Source: Methylopila turkensis
GTDB taxonomy: Bacteria; Pseudomonadota; Alphaproteobacteria; Rhizobiales; Methylopilaceae
Assembly (NCBI RefSeq): GCF_027922325.1
Contig: NZ_BSFL01000005.1
Location: 224,946-288,945, forward strand
DNA length: 64,000 nucleotides
Direction: 5' to 3'
The notes below the pieces were generated by a model, which was not told the origin of the DNA, searched no databases, and saw only the letters and a program-made list of their open reading frames with translations. Positions 10,169 to 17,933 of this stretch are shown piece by piece (the first letter of the stretch is position 1; every line of letters begins with the position of its first letter). A program made the translations under genes and the position numbers.

Positions 10169-10555
10169 TCAGCGGACCCGGACGCGGGCGGTGACCTCGA
10201 CCTCGACCTTCATCTCGGGCTTGAGCAGGCCGCACACGATCAGCGTGTTCGCGGGTCGGATCTCGCCAAAAATCTCGCCGGTGACCTTGAACAGCTCGTT
10301 CGCCGTCGCGGGGTCGGTCAGGTAGTAGCGGGTCTGCACCACGTCCGCGAAAGTGGCGCCGGCCTGACGGAGCGCCTTCTCGATGGTCGCGAAGGCGTTG
10401 CGGGTCTGCTGCTCCACGCTCTCCGGCATGGTCATGGTCTCGTAGTCGTAGCCGGTGGTGCCGGAGACGAACACGAACTCGCCGTCGATCACGGCGCGGC
10501 TGTAGCCGGCGGTCTTCTCGAACGGGGAGCCGGTGGAGATCAGGCGGCGGGACAT
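10169..10555 (-). CDS. RidA family protein (reactive imine/enamine deaminase-like)
   Basis: A 128-residue YjgF/YER057c/UK114-type protein with FVFVSGTTGYDYETMTMPESVE, a TRYYLTDP segment and the conserved C-terminal strand PEMKVEVEVTARV. The RidA arginine that binds carboxylates appears replaced or shifted near IVCGLLKPEM, so this may belong to one of the Rid subfamilies other than archetypal RidA. The archetype hydrolyses 2-aminoacrylate-type intermediates in the cytosol. It is transcribed alone, downstream of leuD across a perfect palindrome. Confidence 0.8.
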   Translation of the reverse strand: MSRRLISTGSPFEKTAGYSRAVIDGEFVFVSGTTGYDYETMTMPESVEQQTRNAFATIEKALRQAGATFADVVQTRYYLTDPATANELFKVTGEIFGEIRPANTLIVCGLLKPEMKVEVEVTARVRVR

Positions 10556-10648
10556 GGGGCGAACGAGGCTCTCGATGACGGGCGGAGAAGGGGGAGCGGG
10601 GCTTTGCGCGCGGCGAGGAGGCGTCCGCGCGGCGTTAACCCCGGAATT

Positions 10649-10684
10649 GCCCTGAAATGAACCGGATCCGGTTCATTTCAGGGC
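10649..10684. repeat. Perfect 36-bp palindrome between ridA-like gene and leuD
   Basis: The left arm GCCCTGAAATGAACCGGA (10649-10666) is followed directly by its exact complement (10667-10684) with no spacer. It lies 50 bases past the leuD stop and 94 bases before the ridA-like start on the same strand. There is no T-run, and GTTAAC hexamers flank it at 10634 and near 10711. It could be a terminator-like hairpin, a dimeric protein site or an extragenic repeat. Confidence 0.75.
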
Positions 10685-10733
10685 GCGGTTCACCCGGGAT
10701 TCGCGCGTGCGTTAACCGGCCGCGCAGGCCGTT

Positions 10734-11339
10734 TCAGGCCCAGGGGCGGTCGGCCGCGAGCTTCTGTTCGAAGCCGTCGATCACCGCGGCCTTCTGCATG
10801 GTGAGGCCGATGTCGTCGAGCCCCTCCAGCAGGCAGCGCTTGCGGAACGGGTCGATCTCGAACCTCACCACGCCGCCGTCGGGGCCGCGGATCTCCTGGG
10901 CCGCCAGGTCGACGGTCAGCCTAGCGTTGGCGCCGCGCTCGGCGTCGTCGAGCAGCTTGGCGTGGTCCTCCGGCGAGACCACGATCGGCAGGATGCCGTT
11001 CTTGAAGCAGTTGTTATAGAAGATGTCCGCGAACGAGGTCGAGATCACGCAGCGGATGCCCTTGTCGAGCAGGGCCCAGGGCGCGTGCTCGCGCGAGGAG
11101 CCGCAGCCGAAATTGTCGCCGGCCACAAGGATTTCGGCGTCGGCGTAGGCCGGCTTGTTCAGCACGAAGTCCGGGTTCTCGCTGCCGTCCGCGTTGTACC
11201 GCAGCTCGGCGAACAGGCCCTGGCCGAGGCCGGTGCGCTTGATCGTCTTGAGGTACTGCTTCGGAATGATCATGTCGGTGTCGATGTTGATCATCGGCAG
11301 CGGCGCGGCGATCGCGGTCAGGGTCTCGAACTTCTGCAT
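10734..11339 (-). CDS. leuD: 3-isopropylmalate dehydratase small subunit
   Basis: The small subunit of isopropylmalate isomerase in leucine biosynthesis; with LeuC it interconverts 2- and 3-isopropylmalate. At 201 residues it has the usual length. Diagnostic motifs are [20 protein letters not shown] near the N-terminus and [21 protein letters not shown] around residues 68-88. The start ATG at [10 protein letters not shown] is preceded by AGGAGA. The large-subunit gene leuC is not next to it, as is common in Rhizobiales. Confidence 0.96.
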   Translation of the reverse strand: MQKFETLTAIAAPLPMINIDTDMIIPKQYLKTIKRTGLGQGLFAELRYNADGSENPDFVLNKPAYADAEILVAGDNFGCGSSREHAPWALLDKGIRCVISTSFADIFYNNCFKNGILPIVVSPEDHAKLLDDAERGANARLTVDLAAQEIRGPDGGVVRFEIDPFRKRCLLEGLDDIGLTMQKAAVIDGFEQKLAADRPWA

Positions 11340-11469
11340 CGGACGTCTCCTTCGCGCGCTGTCATGCTCCCGCCGGAAAGATCGGTCAAGGCGCTCGCGA
11401 GTTCTGATATAGGGACGCCACGCGCGCAAAACCGCGTGGTTCCGGCGCGAAACGGGGGCGCCTCGCCGC

Positions 11470-12201
11470 ATGATCTTCTCGATACACATTCCCAAAACCG
11501 CCGGCACCAGCTTCCGCAACGCGCTCCAGGCGCGCTACGGCGACCGGCTCGCGCTCTATTACGGGCCGAACGACCCGGCGACTCATCCGCTGTTGCGGCG
11601 CGCCTCGCGCAAGAGCCTCGCCGCCCATGTGCCGCGGCTCGAAGATCACGGCATCGAGGTGCTGCACGGACATTACGTCCTGCCGCTGGTCGAGACGGCT
11701 GTGACGGATCCTTCCAAACAGCTCTGGACATGGCTGCGGGATCCCGTGGAGCGGATCATCTCGCACTACTCCTACATCCGCGAACGCCCGACGAAATGGT
11801 CTTTTGACGAAGAAATAAAGGCCGGCGAACTTTCCTTGCTGAAGTTCTCCGCCATGCGCAGGTTCCGAAACCTGCACTCCCAGTATCTTCGCGGGATCGA
11901 CATCGAAGAGTTCGGCTTCGTCGGTCTGTCCGAGCGGTTCGAGCTTGGTCTGGGCATGCTGTTCGGCGAGGACGCGCCGCAATTGCCCCGGCGCTACAAC
12001 GCCACGGACGACAAATTGGAGGCCGACGAGGCGACGCGCGACCGCATTCACGCGCTCAATCTCGATGATTATAAGCTCTACGGCCGCGCAGCCCGGACGC
12101 TGATCGACCGGGTCGCCGCGAGCCGCGACATCGTCACGCCGGCGCGGCCGGACAAAGCAGGGGCGAGCCTGGTGAAGCGGCTCATCCGCAAGGTGCAGTG
12201 A
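11470..12201 (+). CDS. Sulfotransferase-like protein
   Basis: A 243-residue protein beginning with [15 protein letters not shown]. This is the 5'-phosphosulfate-binding loop of the sulfotransferase superfamily, which uses PAPS as donor. A second motif, [18 protein letters not shown] (around residue 89), fits the 3'-phosphate-binding region. Such proteins usually modify surface glycans or polysaccharides; no acceptor can be named. It stands alone between leuD (divergent) and thpR (convergent). GC is slightly lower in its second half than in neighbours. Confidence 0.75.
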   Translation: MIFSIHIPKTAGTSFRNALQARYGDRLALYYGPNDPATHPLLRRASRKSLAAHVPRLEDHGIEVLHGHYVLPLVETAVTDPSKQLWTWLRDPVERIISHYSYIRERPTKWSFDEEIKAGELSLLKFSAMRRFRNLHSQYLRGIDIEEFGFVGLSERFELGLGMLFGEDAPQLPRRYNATDDKLEADEATRDRIHALNLDDYKLYGRAARTLIDRVAASRDIVTPARPDKAGASLVKRLIRKVQ

Positions 12202-12217
12202 CGGCGAACGCCGCGCC

Positions 12218-12751
12218 TTAGCGCAGCGGATAGGCGGCCTCGACAACATAAGGGCCGCCGCCGACGGAATCCCGCGACGAGTACAGCACGAACTGCTCCG
12301 CGCGGAAGGACAGCCCCGGCGGCCCGCCTCTGAGGCCGAGATAGTCCGCGACGGCGCGGGGCGAGGCGTCCCTGAGCCGCGCCAGCGTCACATGCGGCGC
12401 GAACTTGCGGGATTCAGCGGGCAACCCGGCGCGCCGCGCAAGCCGTTCGTGCTCGGCCTGAAGTTCGAGGATCGCAGGCGACGGCGAAACCTTGGCGACG
12501 AGCGCCCGCGGCCGCCCGCCTCCGAAAGCGTCCGGCCCGGTGATCGTCACTTCGAACGGCGGCCTTCGCACTTGGCCCAGCAGGTAGGCGGCCTCCTGCG
12601 CGGTTTCCTCGTCGATGTCGCCGAGGAAACGCAGCGTGATGTGGTAGTTCTCCACGTCGATCCAGCGCGCTCCTGAGAGCCCGCCGCGGTAGCCGGCCAG
12701 CGCCAGGCCGATCTCGTCCGGCACTTCGATCGCGGTGAACAGCCGAGGCAT
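12218..12751 (-). CDS. thpR: RNA 2',3'-cyclic phosphodiesterase
   Basis: A 177-residue member of the 2H phosphoesterase (LigT/ThpR) family, with its two HxTx motifs visible as HITLRFLG and HVTLARLR. The family opens 2',3'-cyclic phosphates at RNA ends in the cytosol. The ATG giving MPRLFTAIEVP was chosen because homologues start there; an in-frame ATG 15 bases upstream is possible. It is transcribed toward the sulfotransferase-like gene and separated from the aldo/keto reductase by 43 bases. Confidence 0.9.
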   Translation of the reverse strand: MPRLFTAIEVPDEIGLALAGYRGGLSGARWIDVENYHITLRFLGDIDEETAQEAAYLLGQVRRPPFEVTITGPDAFGGGRPRALVAKVSPSPAILELQAEHERLARRAGLPAESRKFAPHVTLARLRDASPRAVADYLGLRGGPPGLSFRAEQFVLYSSRDSVGGGPYVVEAAYPLR

Positions 12752-12794
12752 CGCCCGCGCCCTCAAAAACCAACGCGCCTGACGGCCGGAGCCC

Positions 12795-13844
12795 TCAGGG
12801 ACAGGGGCTAGTGCGGACCTTGTGGATCGCGTCGACCCGCGCCTCGATGTCCTCCGACCATGGCTGGTCGAAGGCCGCGAGATCGTGCGCCAGCTGGTCC
12901 GTGGTGGTCGCCCCGATGATCACCGAGGTCATGAAGGACCGGGTCGCCGCGAACTTCAAGGCGAGATGGGCGGGGCTCCAGCCGATCTCCCCAGCAAGAT
13001 CGAGATAGGCCGAGATCGCCCCTTCCGCCCCGGGAGTCTCGTAGCGCTGCAGACGGTCGAACAGCGTCTTGCGGGCGCCCGCCGGCAGCGCGCCGTCCGC
13101 GTATTTGCCGGTGAGGTAGCCCTGCGCCAGGGCGGAATAGGCGAGCAGGCCGACGTCTTCGCGCAGCGCGATTTCGGCGAGGCCGGTTTCGAAGGTGCGG
13201 TTCAGGAGGTTGTAGGCGTTCTGTATCGAGGCCGGCCGCGGCAGGCCGCGGGCTTCCGCTTCGGCGACGAAGCGCATCGTTCCCCACGCGCTCTCGTTCG
13301 ACAGGCCCACATGGCGGATTTTGCCCTCCGTCACCAACTCGCCGAGAATCTCCAGCGTCTCGTGGATCGGATGCTCGGCCTCGGACGTCGCCGGCCGGAA
13401 CACCGTTGGGTTGGAGCCGAACTGGCTGACCTCACGGTCGGGCCAGTGGAGCTGGTAGAGGTCGATGTAATCTGTCCGGAGCCTGCGAAGACTGCCCTCG
13501 ACCGCCTCGCGGGTCTGCGCGCGCGAGAGCTCTCCTGTGGAGCCGTCCTTGCGGAACCAGTCCATCACGGTGCGGCCGACGACCTTGGTCGCGACGATCG
13601 TGCGCGCCCGGTTGCCGTCCTTCGCAAGCCAGGTTCCGACGATCTCTTCGGTGCGGCCCTGCGTCTCCGGCTTGGGCGGGATCGGATACAGCTCCGCGGC
13701 GTCGAGGAAATTCACGCCGCGGTCGCGGGCGATGTCGAGCTGGGCGTGGCCTTCCGCTTCGGTGTTCTGTTCGCCGAAGGTCATGGTGCCGAGGCAGACG
13801 AGGCTGACGTCGAGCCCCGTGCGCCCGAGCTTGCGATATTCCAT
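12795..13844 (-). CDS. NADP(H)-dependent aldo/keto reductase
   Basis: A 349-residue TIM-barrel oxidoreductase close to the Tas/YajO group. It carries the catalytic tetrad of the family: Asp and Tyr in FLDAAELYP, Lys in IVATKV, and His in LYQLHWPD. The C-terminal nucleotide-binding part includes SVIIGATTTDQL. Its physiological substrate is unknown. It is 14 bases downstream of a TesA-like esterase on the same strand, so the two are probably co-transcribed. Confidence 0.9.
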   Translation of the reverse strand: MEYRKLGRTGLDVSLVCLGTMTFGEQNTEAEGHAQLDIARDRGVNFLDAAELYPIPPKPETQGRTEEIVGTWLAKDGNRARTIVATKVVGRTVMDWFRKDGSTGELSRAQTREAVEGSLRRLRTDYIDLYQLHWPDREVSQFGSNPTVFRPATSEAEHPIHETLEILGELVTEGKIRHVGLSNESAWGTMRFVAEAEARGLPRPASIQNAYNLLNRTFETGLAEIALREDVGLLAYSALAQGYLTGKYADGALPAGARKTLFDRLQRYETPGAEGAISAYLDLAGEIGWSPAHLALKFAATRSFMTSVIIGATTTDQLAHDLAAFDQPWSEDIEARVDAIHKVRTSPCP

Positions 13845-13858
13845 TGGTCAATGTGCCT

Positions 13859-14560
13859 TCAGGATCGGCGCGCGGCGATCTCGGCGAGGAAGCGTTCGAC
13901 GGAGGGCGTGATCTTCTCGACCACGATGTCGATCCCGCGCGCGGTGGGATGAATGCCGTCCTGGAGGTTGAGCGTTCGGTCGCCGACCACTCCCTCCAGA
14001 AAGAACGGATACAGCACCAGCCCGCGCTCGCGGGCAAGGTCGGGATAGATGCTGTCGAAACGCCTGACGTAGTCCGCGCCGAGATTGGGCGAGGCGCGCA
14101 TGCCGGCGAGCATGGCGGGGATGTTGCGCTGCTTGAGCCGATCGAGGATGCGGGTCAGCGCCGCGCGGGTGCGGGCCGGATCGAGGCCCCGCAGCATGTC
14201 GTTCGCGCCGAGTTCGACGATCACGCCGTCGGTCCCGTCCGGCACGGACCAGTCGACGCGCTGAGCGCCGGCTTCGGCGGTGTCGCCGGAGACGCCTGCG
14301 TTCGCGACGCGGACGTCGTGGCTGCGCGCGCGCAGCGCAGTTTCGAGCCGCGGCGCGAAACCCTCGCGCGGGCCGAGGCCGTAGCCGGCTGTCAGACTGT
14401 CGCCCAGCGCGACGAGCCGGATCGGCCGGCTCTGAGCGGCCGCCGGGCCTGATCGAAGGATCACGCTTGCGAGAGCCGCGACGGTCAGTGCGGTCACAGC
14501 GCGCCGCGACGGCTGGCGCGCCGCATTCGCGTCGCTATCTGACCCGATGTTGCGCCGCAC
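13859..14560 (-). CDS. Exported SGNH-family esterase/arylesterase (TesA-like)
   Basis: An SGNH hydrolase. The nucleophile block is GDSLTAGYG, then an asparagine block ELGANDML and the Asp-His pair in DGIHPT near the C-terminus. A signal peptide (AVTALTVAALASVILRSGPAAAQ) places it in the periplasm. The start is uncertain: I use GTG at 14560, which leaves 31 bases to the divergent ABC gene. An ATG at 14593 would overlap that gene's start codon. The tesA-ybbA-ybbP neighbourhood is known from many proteobacteria. Confidence 0.85.
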   Translation of the reverse strand: MRRNIGSDSDANAARQPSRRAVTALTVAALASVILRSGPAAAQSRPIRLVALGDSLTAGYGLGPREGFAPRLETALRARSHDVRVANAGVSGDTAEAGAQRVDWSVPDGTDGVIVELGANDMLRGLDPARTRAALTRILDRLKQRNIPAMLAGMRASPNLGADYVRRFDSIYPDLARERGLVLYPFFLEGVVGDRTLNLQDGIHPTARGIDIVVEKITPSVERFLAEIAARRS

Positions 14561-14591
14561 AGGCGCAGTTTTCTGGAAGGCCCACGGCTTC

Positions 14592-15275
14592 ATGACGGCG
14601 ATCGAACTCCATGGCGTGAATTTGGCGTTGGGCCGGGGGGCCGCCCGAGTGCACATCCTGAAAGATGTAAGTCTTCAAATAGGTCGCGGCGAGAGCGTCG
14701 GCATGATCGGGCCCTCGGGTTCTGGCAAGTCGACCCTTCTCATGACGATCGCCGGCCTCGAACGCCCGGATGCGGGGACCATCAAGGTGCTCGGCCAGGA
14801 CCTCGGCGCGCTCGACGAAGACGGTCTCGCGCGCTTCCGAGGCCGCAATGTGGGCGTCGTGTTCCAGTCCTTCCATCTCATCCCGACCATGACCGCGCTC
14901 GAGAACGTCGCGACCCCGCTCGAGCTCGCCGGCGCTCCCGACGCCTTCGAGCGCGCTCGGGCCGAGCTCTCGGCGGTCGGACTGGCCCATCGGATGGACC
15001 ATCACCCGGCCCAGCTTTCCGGCGGCGAGCAGCAGCGCGTGGCGCTGGCGCGGGCTCTGGCGCCGCGACCCGAACTCCTCGTAGCCGACGAGCCGACCGG
15101 CAATCTCGACGAGGGCACCGGCGGCCAGATCGTCGACTTGCTGTTCGCGAAGAGCGCGGAGCGGCGGACGACGCTGGTGCTCGTCACCCACGATCCGGCG
15201 CTCGCGGCGCGCTGCGACCGCACCATCCGCCTGCGCTCCGGCCGCATCGAGACCACGACCGAGGCCGCGGCGTGA
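14592..15275 (+). CDS. ABC transporter ATP-binding protein (YbbA/LolD-like)
   Basis: A 227-residue nucleotide-binding subunit with Walker A GPSGSGKST, signature LSGGEQQRVALARAL and Walker B LLVADEPTG. It is of the MacB/LolD/YbbA type that pairs with FtsX-like permeases. The start ATG (MTAIELHGVN) lies inside CATG, which is also a possible start of the divergent esterase. It overlaps the permease gene by 4 bases (GTGA), so the two form one transporter unit. Confidence 0.93.
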   Translation: MTAIELHGVNLALGRGAARVHILKDVSLQIGRGESVGMIGPSGSGKSTLLMTIAGLERPDAGTIKVLGQDLGALDEDGLARFRGRNVGVVFQSFHLIPTMTALENVATPLELAGAPDAFERARAELSAVGLAHRMDHHPAQLSGGEQQRVALARALAPRPELLVADEPTGNLDEGTGGQIVDLLFAKSAERRTTLVLVTHDPALAARCDRTIRLRSGRIETTTEAAA

Positions 15276-17860
15276 GCGACCTTGCGGCGACGGGCGGAGC
15301 CGCGGCCCGTGCCGGCGGCTCCGCCTTCCCCGGCGTCGTTCTGCGGATCGCGGCGCGCGAGCTGCGCGGCGGGGTGCAGGGTTTCGTCGTGTTCCTGCTC
15401 TGCCTCGCGCTTGGCGTCGCGGCTATCGCGGGCGTCGGCTCGCTCGCCCGCGGCCTGACCGAAGGTCTGCAGCGCGAGGGCCGGGTCATCCTCGGCGGCG
15501 ACGCCTCCTTTTCGCTGATTCATCGCGAGGCGACCGCGCAGGAGCGCGCCACGCTCGACGCCAAGGGCCGTGTGTCCGGCATCGCCGCGATGCGCGCCAT
15601 GGCGCGCGCGCCGTCGGGCGATTCAACACTTGTCGAACTCAAGGCCGTCGACGGCGCATGGCCTCTGGTGGGCGCCGCGACGCTCGATCCTGCGCGGCCG
15701 CTGGCCGACCTCTTGGCCGAACGCGACGGCGTCTATGGCGCGGTGGTCGATCCGGCCCTGCTCGCCCGGCTGAATCTGAAGGTCGGCGACCGCGTCGAGC
15801 TCGGCGTGTCGACCTTCGAGCTTCGCGCGACGCTGGAGCGTGAGCCTGACCAGCTTTCCGCCGGCCTCGGATTCGGCCCGCGCGTGCTGGTGTCGGACGC
15901 TGCGCTGCGGGCCTCGGAGCTTCTGCAGCCCGGTAGTCTGGTGCGCTGGACCTACCGCGTCGTCCTGCCCGGCGCCGCGAGCGACGACCAGGTCGCCGCG
16001 CTGATCGCGGATGTCGAGCGTGAGGCGAAGGACGCCGGCTTCGAAGCGCGCTCGCGCCTCAACGCCGCGCCGCAACTCGAGCGAAACCTCAACCGCTTCA
16101 CGCAGTTCCTGACCATCGTCGGTCTGACCGCGCTGATCGTCGGCGGCGTCGGCGTCGCGAACGCGGTGGCGGCGTTCGTCGACCGCAAGCGGGAGACCAT
16201 CGCAACGCTGAAGAGCGTCGGCGCGTCGGGCCGCACGGTCTTCCTGATCCACCTCGCGGAGGTCGCGGCGCTTGGGCTGCTCGGCATAGCCATCGGCCTC
16301 GCCGCGGGCGCCGCTATCCCGTTCGCGGCCGCCTGGGCGCTCAAGGACCTGTTGCCGCTGCCGCTCGCGCCCTCCGTGTTTCCGCGCGAGTTGGCGCTCG
16401 CCTTCGCCTACGGCGCGCTGACGGCGCTCGCCTTCACGTTCTGGCCGCTCGGGCGCGCGCATGACGTGCCGGTGGCGGCGCTGTTCCGCGATCAGGTCGA
16501 TCCAGGCCGGCGCTGGCCGAGATCCGCCTACATCGTCGCCACCGTTCTCGCCGTGGCGGCGCTCGCGACGCTTGCGGTCTATGCGTCCTACGATCGGCGT
16601 ATCGCGGGAATCTTCGTGGTCGCGGCGATCGCGGCTTTCGTCGCGCTGCGACTGGTGGCGAGCGGCGTCATGGCGCTGGCGGCGCGCCTGCCGCGACCGA
16701 AAACGGTGGAGCTGAAGCTCGCGCTCGCGAACATCCATCGCCCCGGCGCGCTGACGCCCTCGGTGGTGCTGTCGCTCGGCCTCGGCCTCGTGCTTCTCGT
16801 CGCCCTGACGCTGATCGATTCCTCGATCCGACGGCAGCTCTCGAACGAATTGCCGCAGAAAGCTCCAGCGTTCTTCTTCCTCGACATTCCCTCCGCCGAG
16901 CGCGACGCCTTCGACGAGGCGGTGCGCCGCGACGCGCCGGACGCGGAGCTGAACAGCGTGCCGATGCTGCGGGGCTCCTTCGTCTCGATCAAGGGCCAGC
17001 CCGTCGACGAGGTCTCGGTCGATCCCGAATTCCGTTGGGCGCTGCGCGGCGACCGGGGCGTCACCTTCGCCGAGACGCCGCCCGAGGGTTCGAAGGTGGT
17101 CGAAGGCGAATGGTGGGCGAAAGACCATGCCGGCGACGTGCTGGTGTCGTTCGACCGAAGGCTCGCCAACGCCCTCGGCCTCGTCATCGGAGACGAGATC
17201 GAGGTCAACGTGCTCGGCCGCACGATCGGCGCGAAGGTGGCGAACCTGCGCGAGATCGCGTGGGAGACGATGGGCATCAACTTCTTCATGGTGTTCTCGC
17301 CCAACGCCTTCGCTGGCGCGCCTTACATGAACCTCGCGACCGTCGCCTTCCCCGGAGGCGCGGACGACGCCCGCGAGCTCGGCCTGCTGCGGGACCTGAC
17401 GAAGGCGTTTCCGAGCCTCACGGCGGTGCGCGTCAAGGATGCGCTCGCCTCGATCAACGTCATCGTCGGCAATCTGGCGCTCGCCATCCGCGCCGCGAGC
17501 GCGGTGACGCTGGTCGCGAGCGTGCTGGTGCTCGCGGGGGCGCTCGCCGCCGGCCGGCGTCGCCGCGTCTATGAGGCGGTTGTGCTGAAGACGCTTGGCG
17601 CGACGAGGTGGCGGCTGCTCGCGGCCTTTGCGGCGGAGTACGCCCTGCTGGGTCTCGTCACCGCGGTCTTCGGCCTGGTGGTGGGGTCTCTGGCCGCTTG
17701 GGGCGTCACGTCGAACATCATGCGCATCGACTTCGCCTTTGACCCCCTCGGCGCGGGGTTCGCCGCGCTGGTTTCGCTCATGCTCACCGTGACGCTCGGG
17801 CTGATCGGCGCCTGGCGCGTCCTGGGCGAGACGCCGGCGCGACATCTGCGGAACCTGTAG
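15272..17860 (+). CDS. FtsX-like ABC transporter permease (YbbP family)
   Basis: An 862-residue membrane protein with a long periplasmic domain after the first helix (FVVFLLCLALGVAAIAGVGSL). Two FtsX-type permease blocks follow: one near residues 270-400 (TQFLTIVGLTALIVGGVGVANA, KRETIATLKSVGASG) and one near 725-860 (RRVYEAVVLKTLGATRWRLL). The total is about ten membrane segments, matching YbbP. With the upstream ATPase and the divergent TesA-like esterase it probably handles lipids or lipid-like substrates at the envelope. Confidence 0.92.
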   Translation: MSDLAATGGAAARAGGSAFPGVVLRIAARELRGGVQGFVVFLLCLALGVAAIAGVGSLARGLTEGLQREGRVILGGDASFSLIHREATAQERATLDAKGRVSGIAAMRAMARAPSGDSTLVELKAVDGAWPLVGAATLDPARPLADLLAERDGVYGAVVDPALLARLNLKVGDRVELGVSTFELRATLEREPDQLSAGLGFGPRVLVSDAALRASELLQPGSLVRWTYRVVLPGAASDDQVAALIADVEREAKDAGFEARSRLNAAPQLERNLNRFTQFLTIVGLTALIVGGVGVANAVAAFVDRKRETIATLKSVGASGRTVFLIHLAEVAALGLLGIAIGLAAGAAIPFAAAWALKDLLPLPLAPSVFPRELALAFAYGALTALAFTFWPLGRAHDVPVAALFRDQVDPGRRWPRSAYIVATVLAVAALATLAVYASYDRRIAGIFVVAAIAAFVALRLVASGVMALAARLPRPKTVELKLALANIHRPGALTPSVVLSLGLGLVLLVALTLIDSSIRRQLSNELPQKAPAFFFLDIPSAERDAFDEAVRRDAPDAELNSVPMLRGSFVSIKGQPVDEVSVDPEFRWALRGDRGVTFAETPPEGSKVVEGEWWAKDHAGDVLVSFDRRLANALGLVIGDEIEVNVLGRTIGAKVANLREIAWETMGINFFMVFSPNAFAGAPYMNLATVAFPGGADDARELGLLRDLTKAFPSLTAVRVKDALASINVIVGNLALAIRAASAVTLVASVLVLAGALAAGRRRRVYEAVVLKTLGATRWRLLAAFAAEYALLGLVTAVFGLVVGSLAAWGVTSNIMRIDFAFDPLGAGFAALVSLMLTVTLGLIGAWRVLGETPARHLRNL

Positions 17861-17933
17861 GCGGCGACGACGCCCTTGCGAAGCGGCGGTCCCGACCGAG
17901 GTTCATGGGATGTGAGCCGAAGCAGGAGCCGCC

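Noticed and set aside
15623..17845. A 740-codon open frame on the minus strand opposite the YbbP-like permease
   Set aside because: It is a shadow of the GC-rich gene on the other strand: low-complexity Arg/Glu/Asp/His composition, no ribosome site and no domain.
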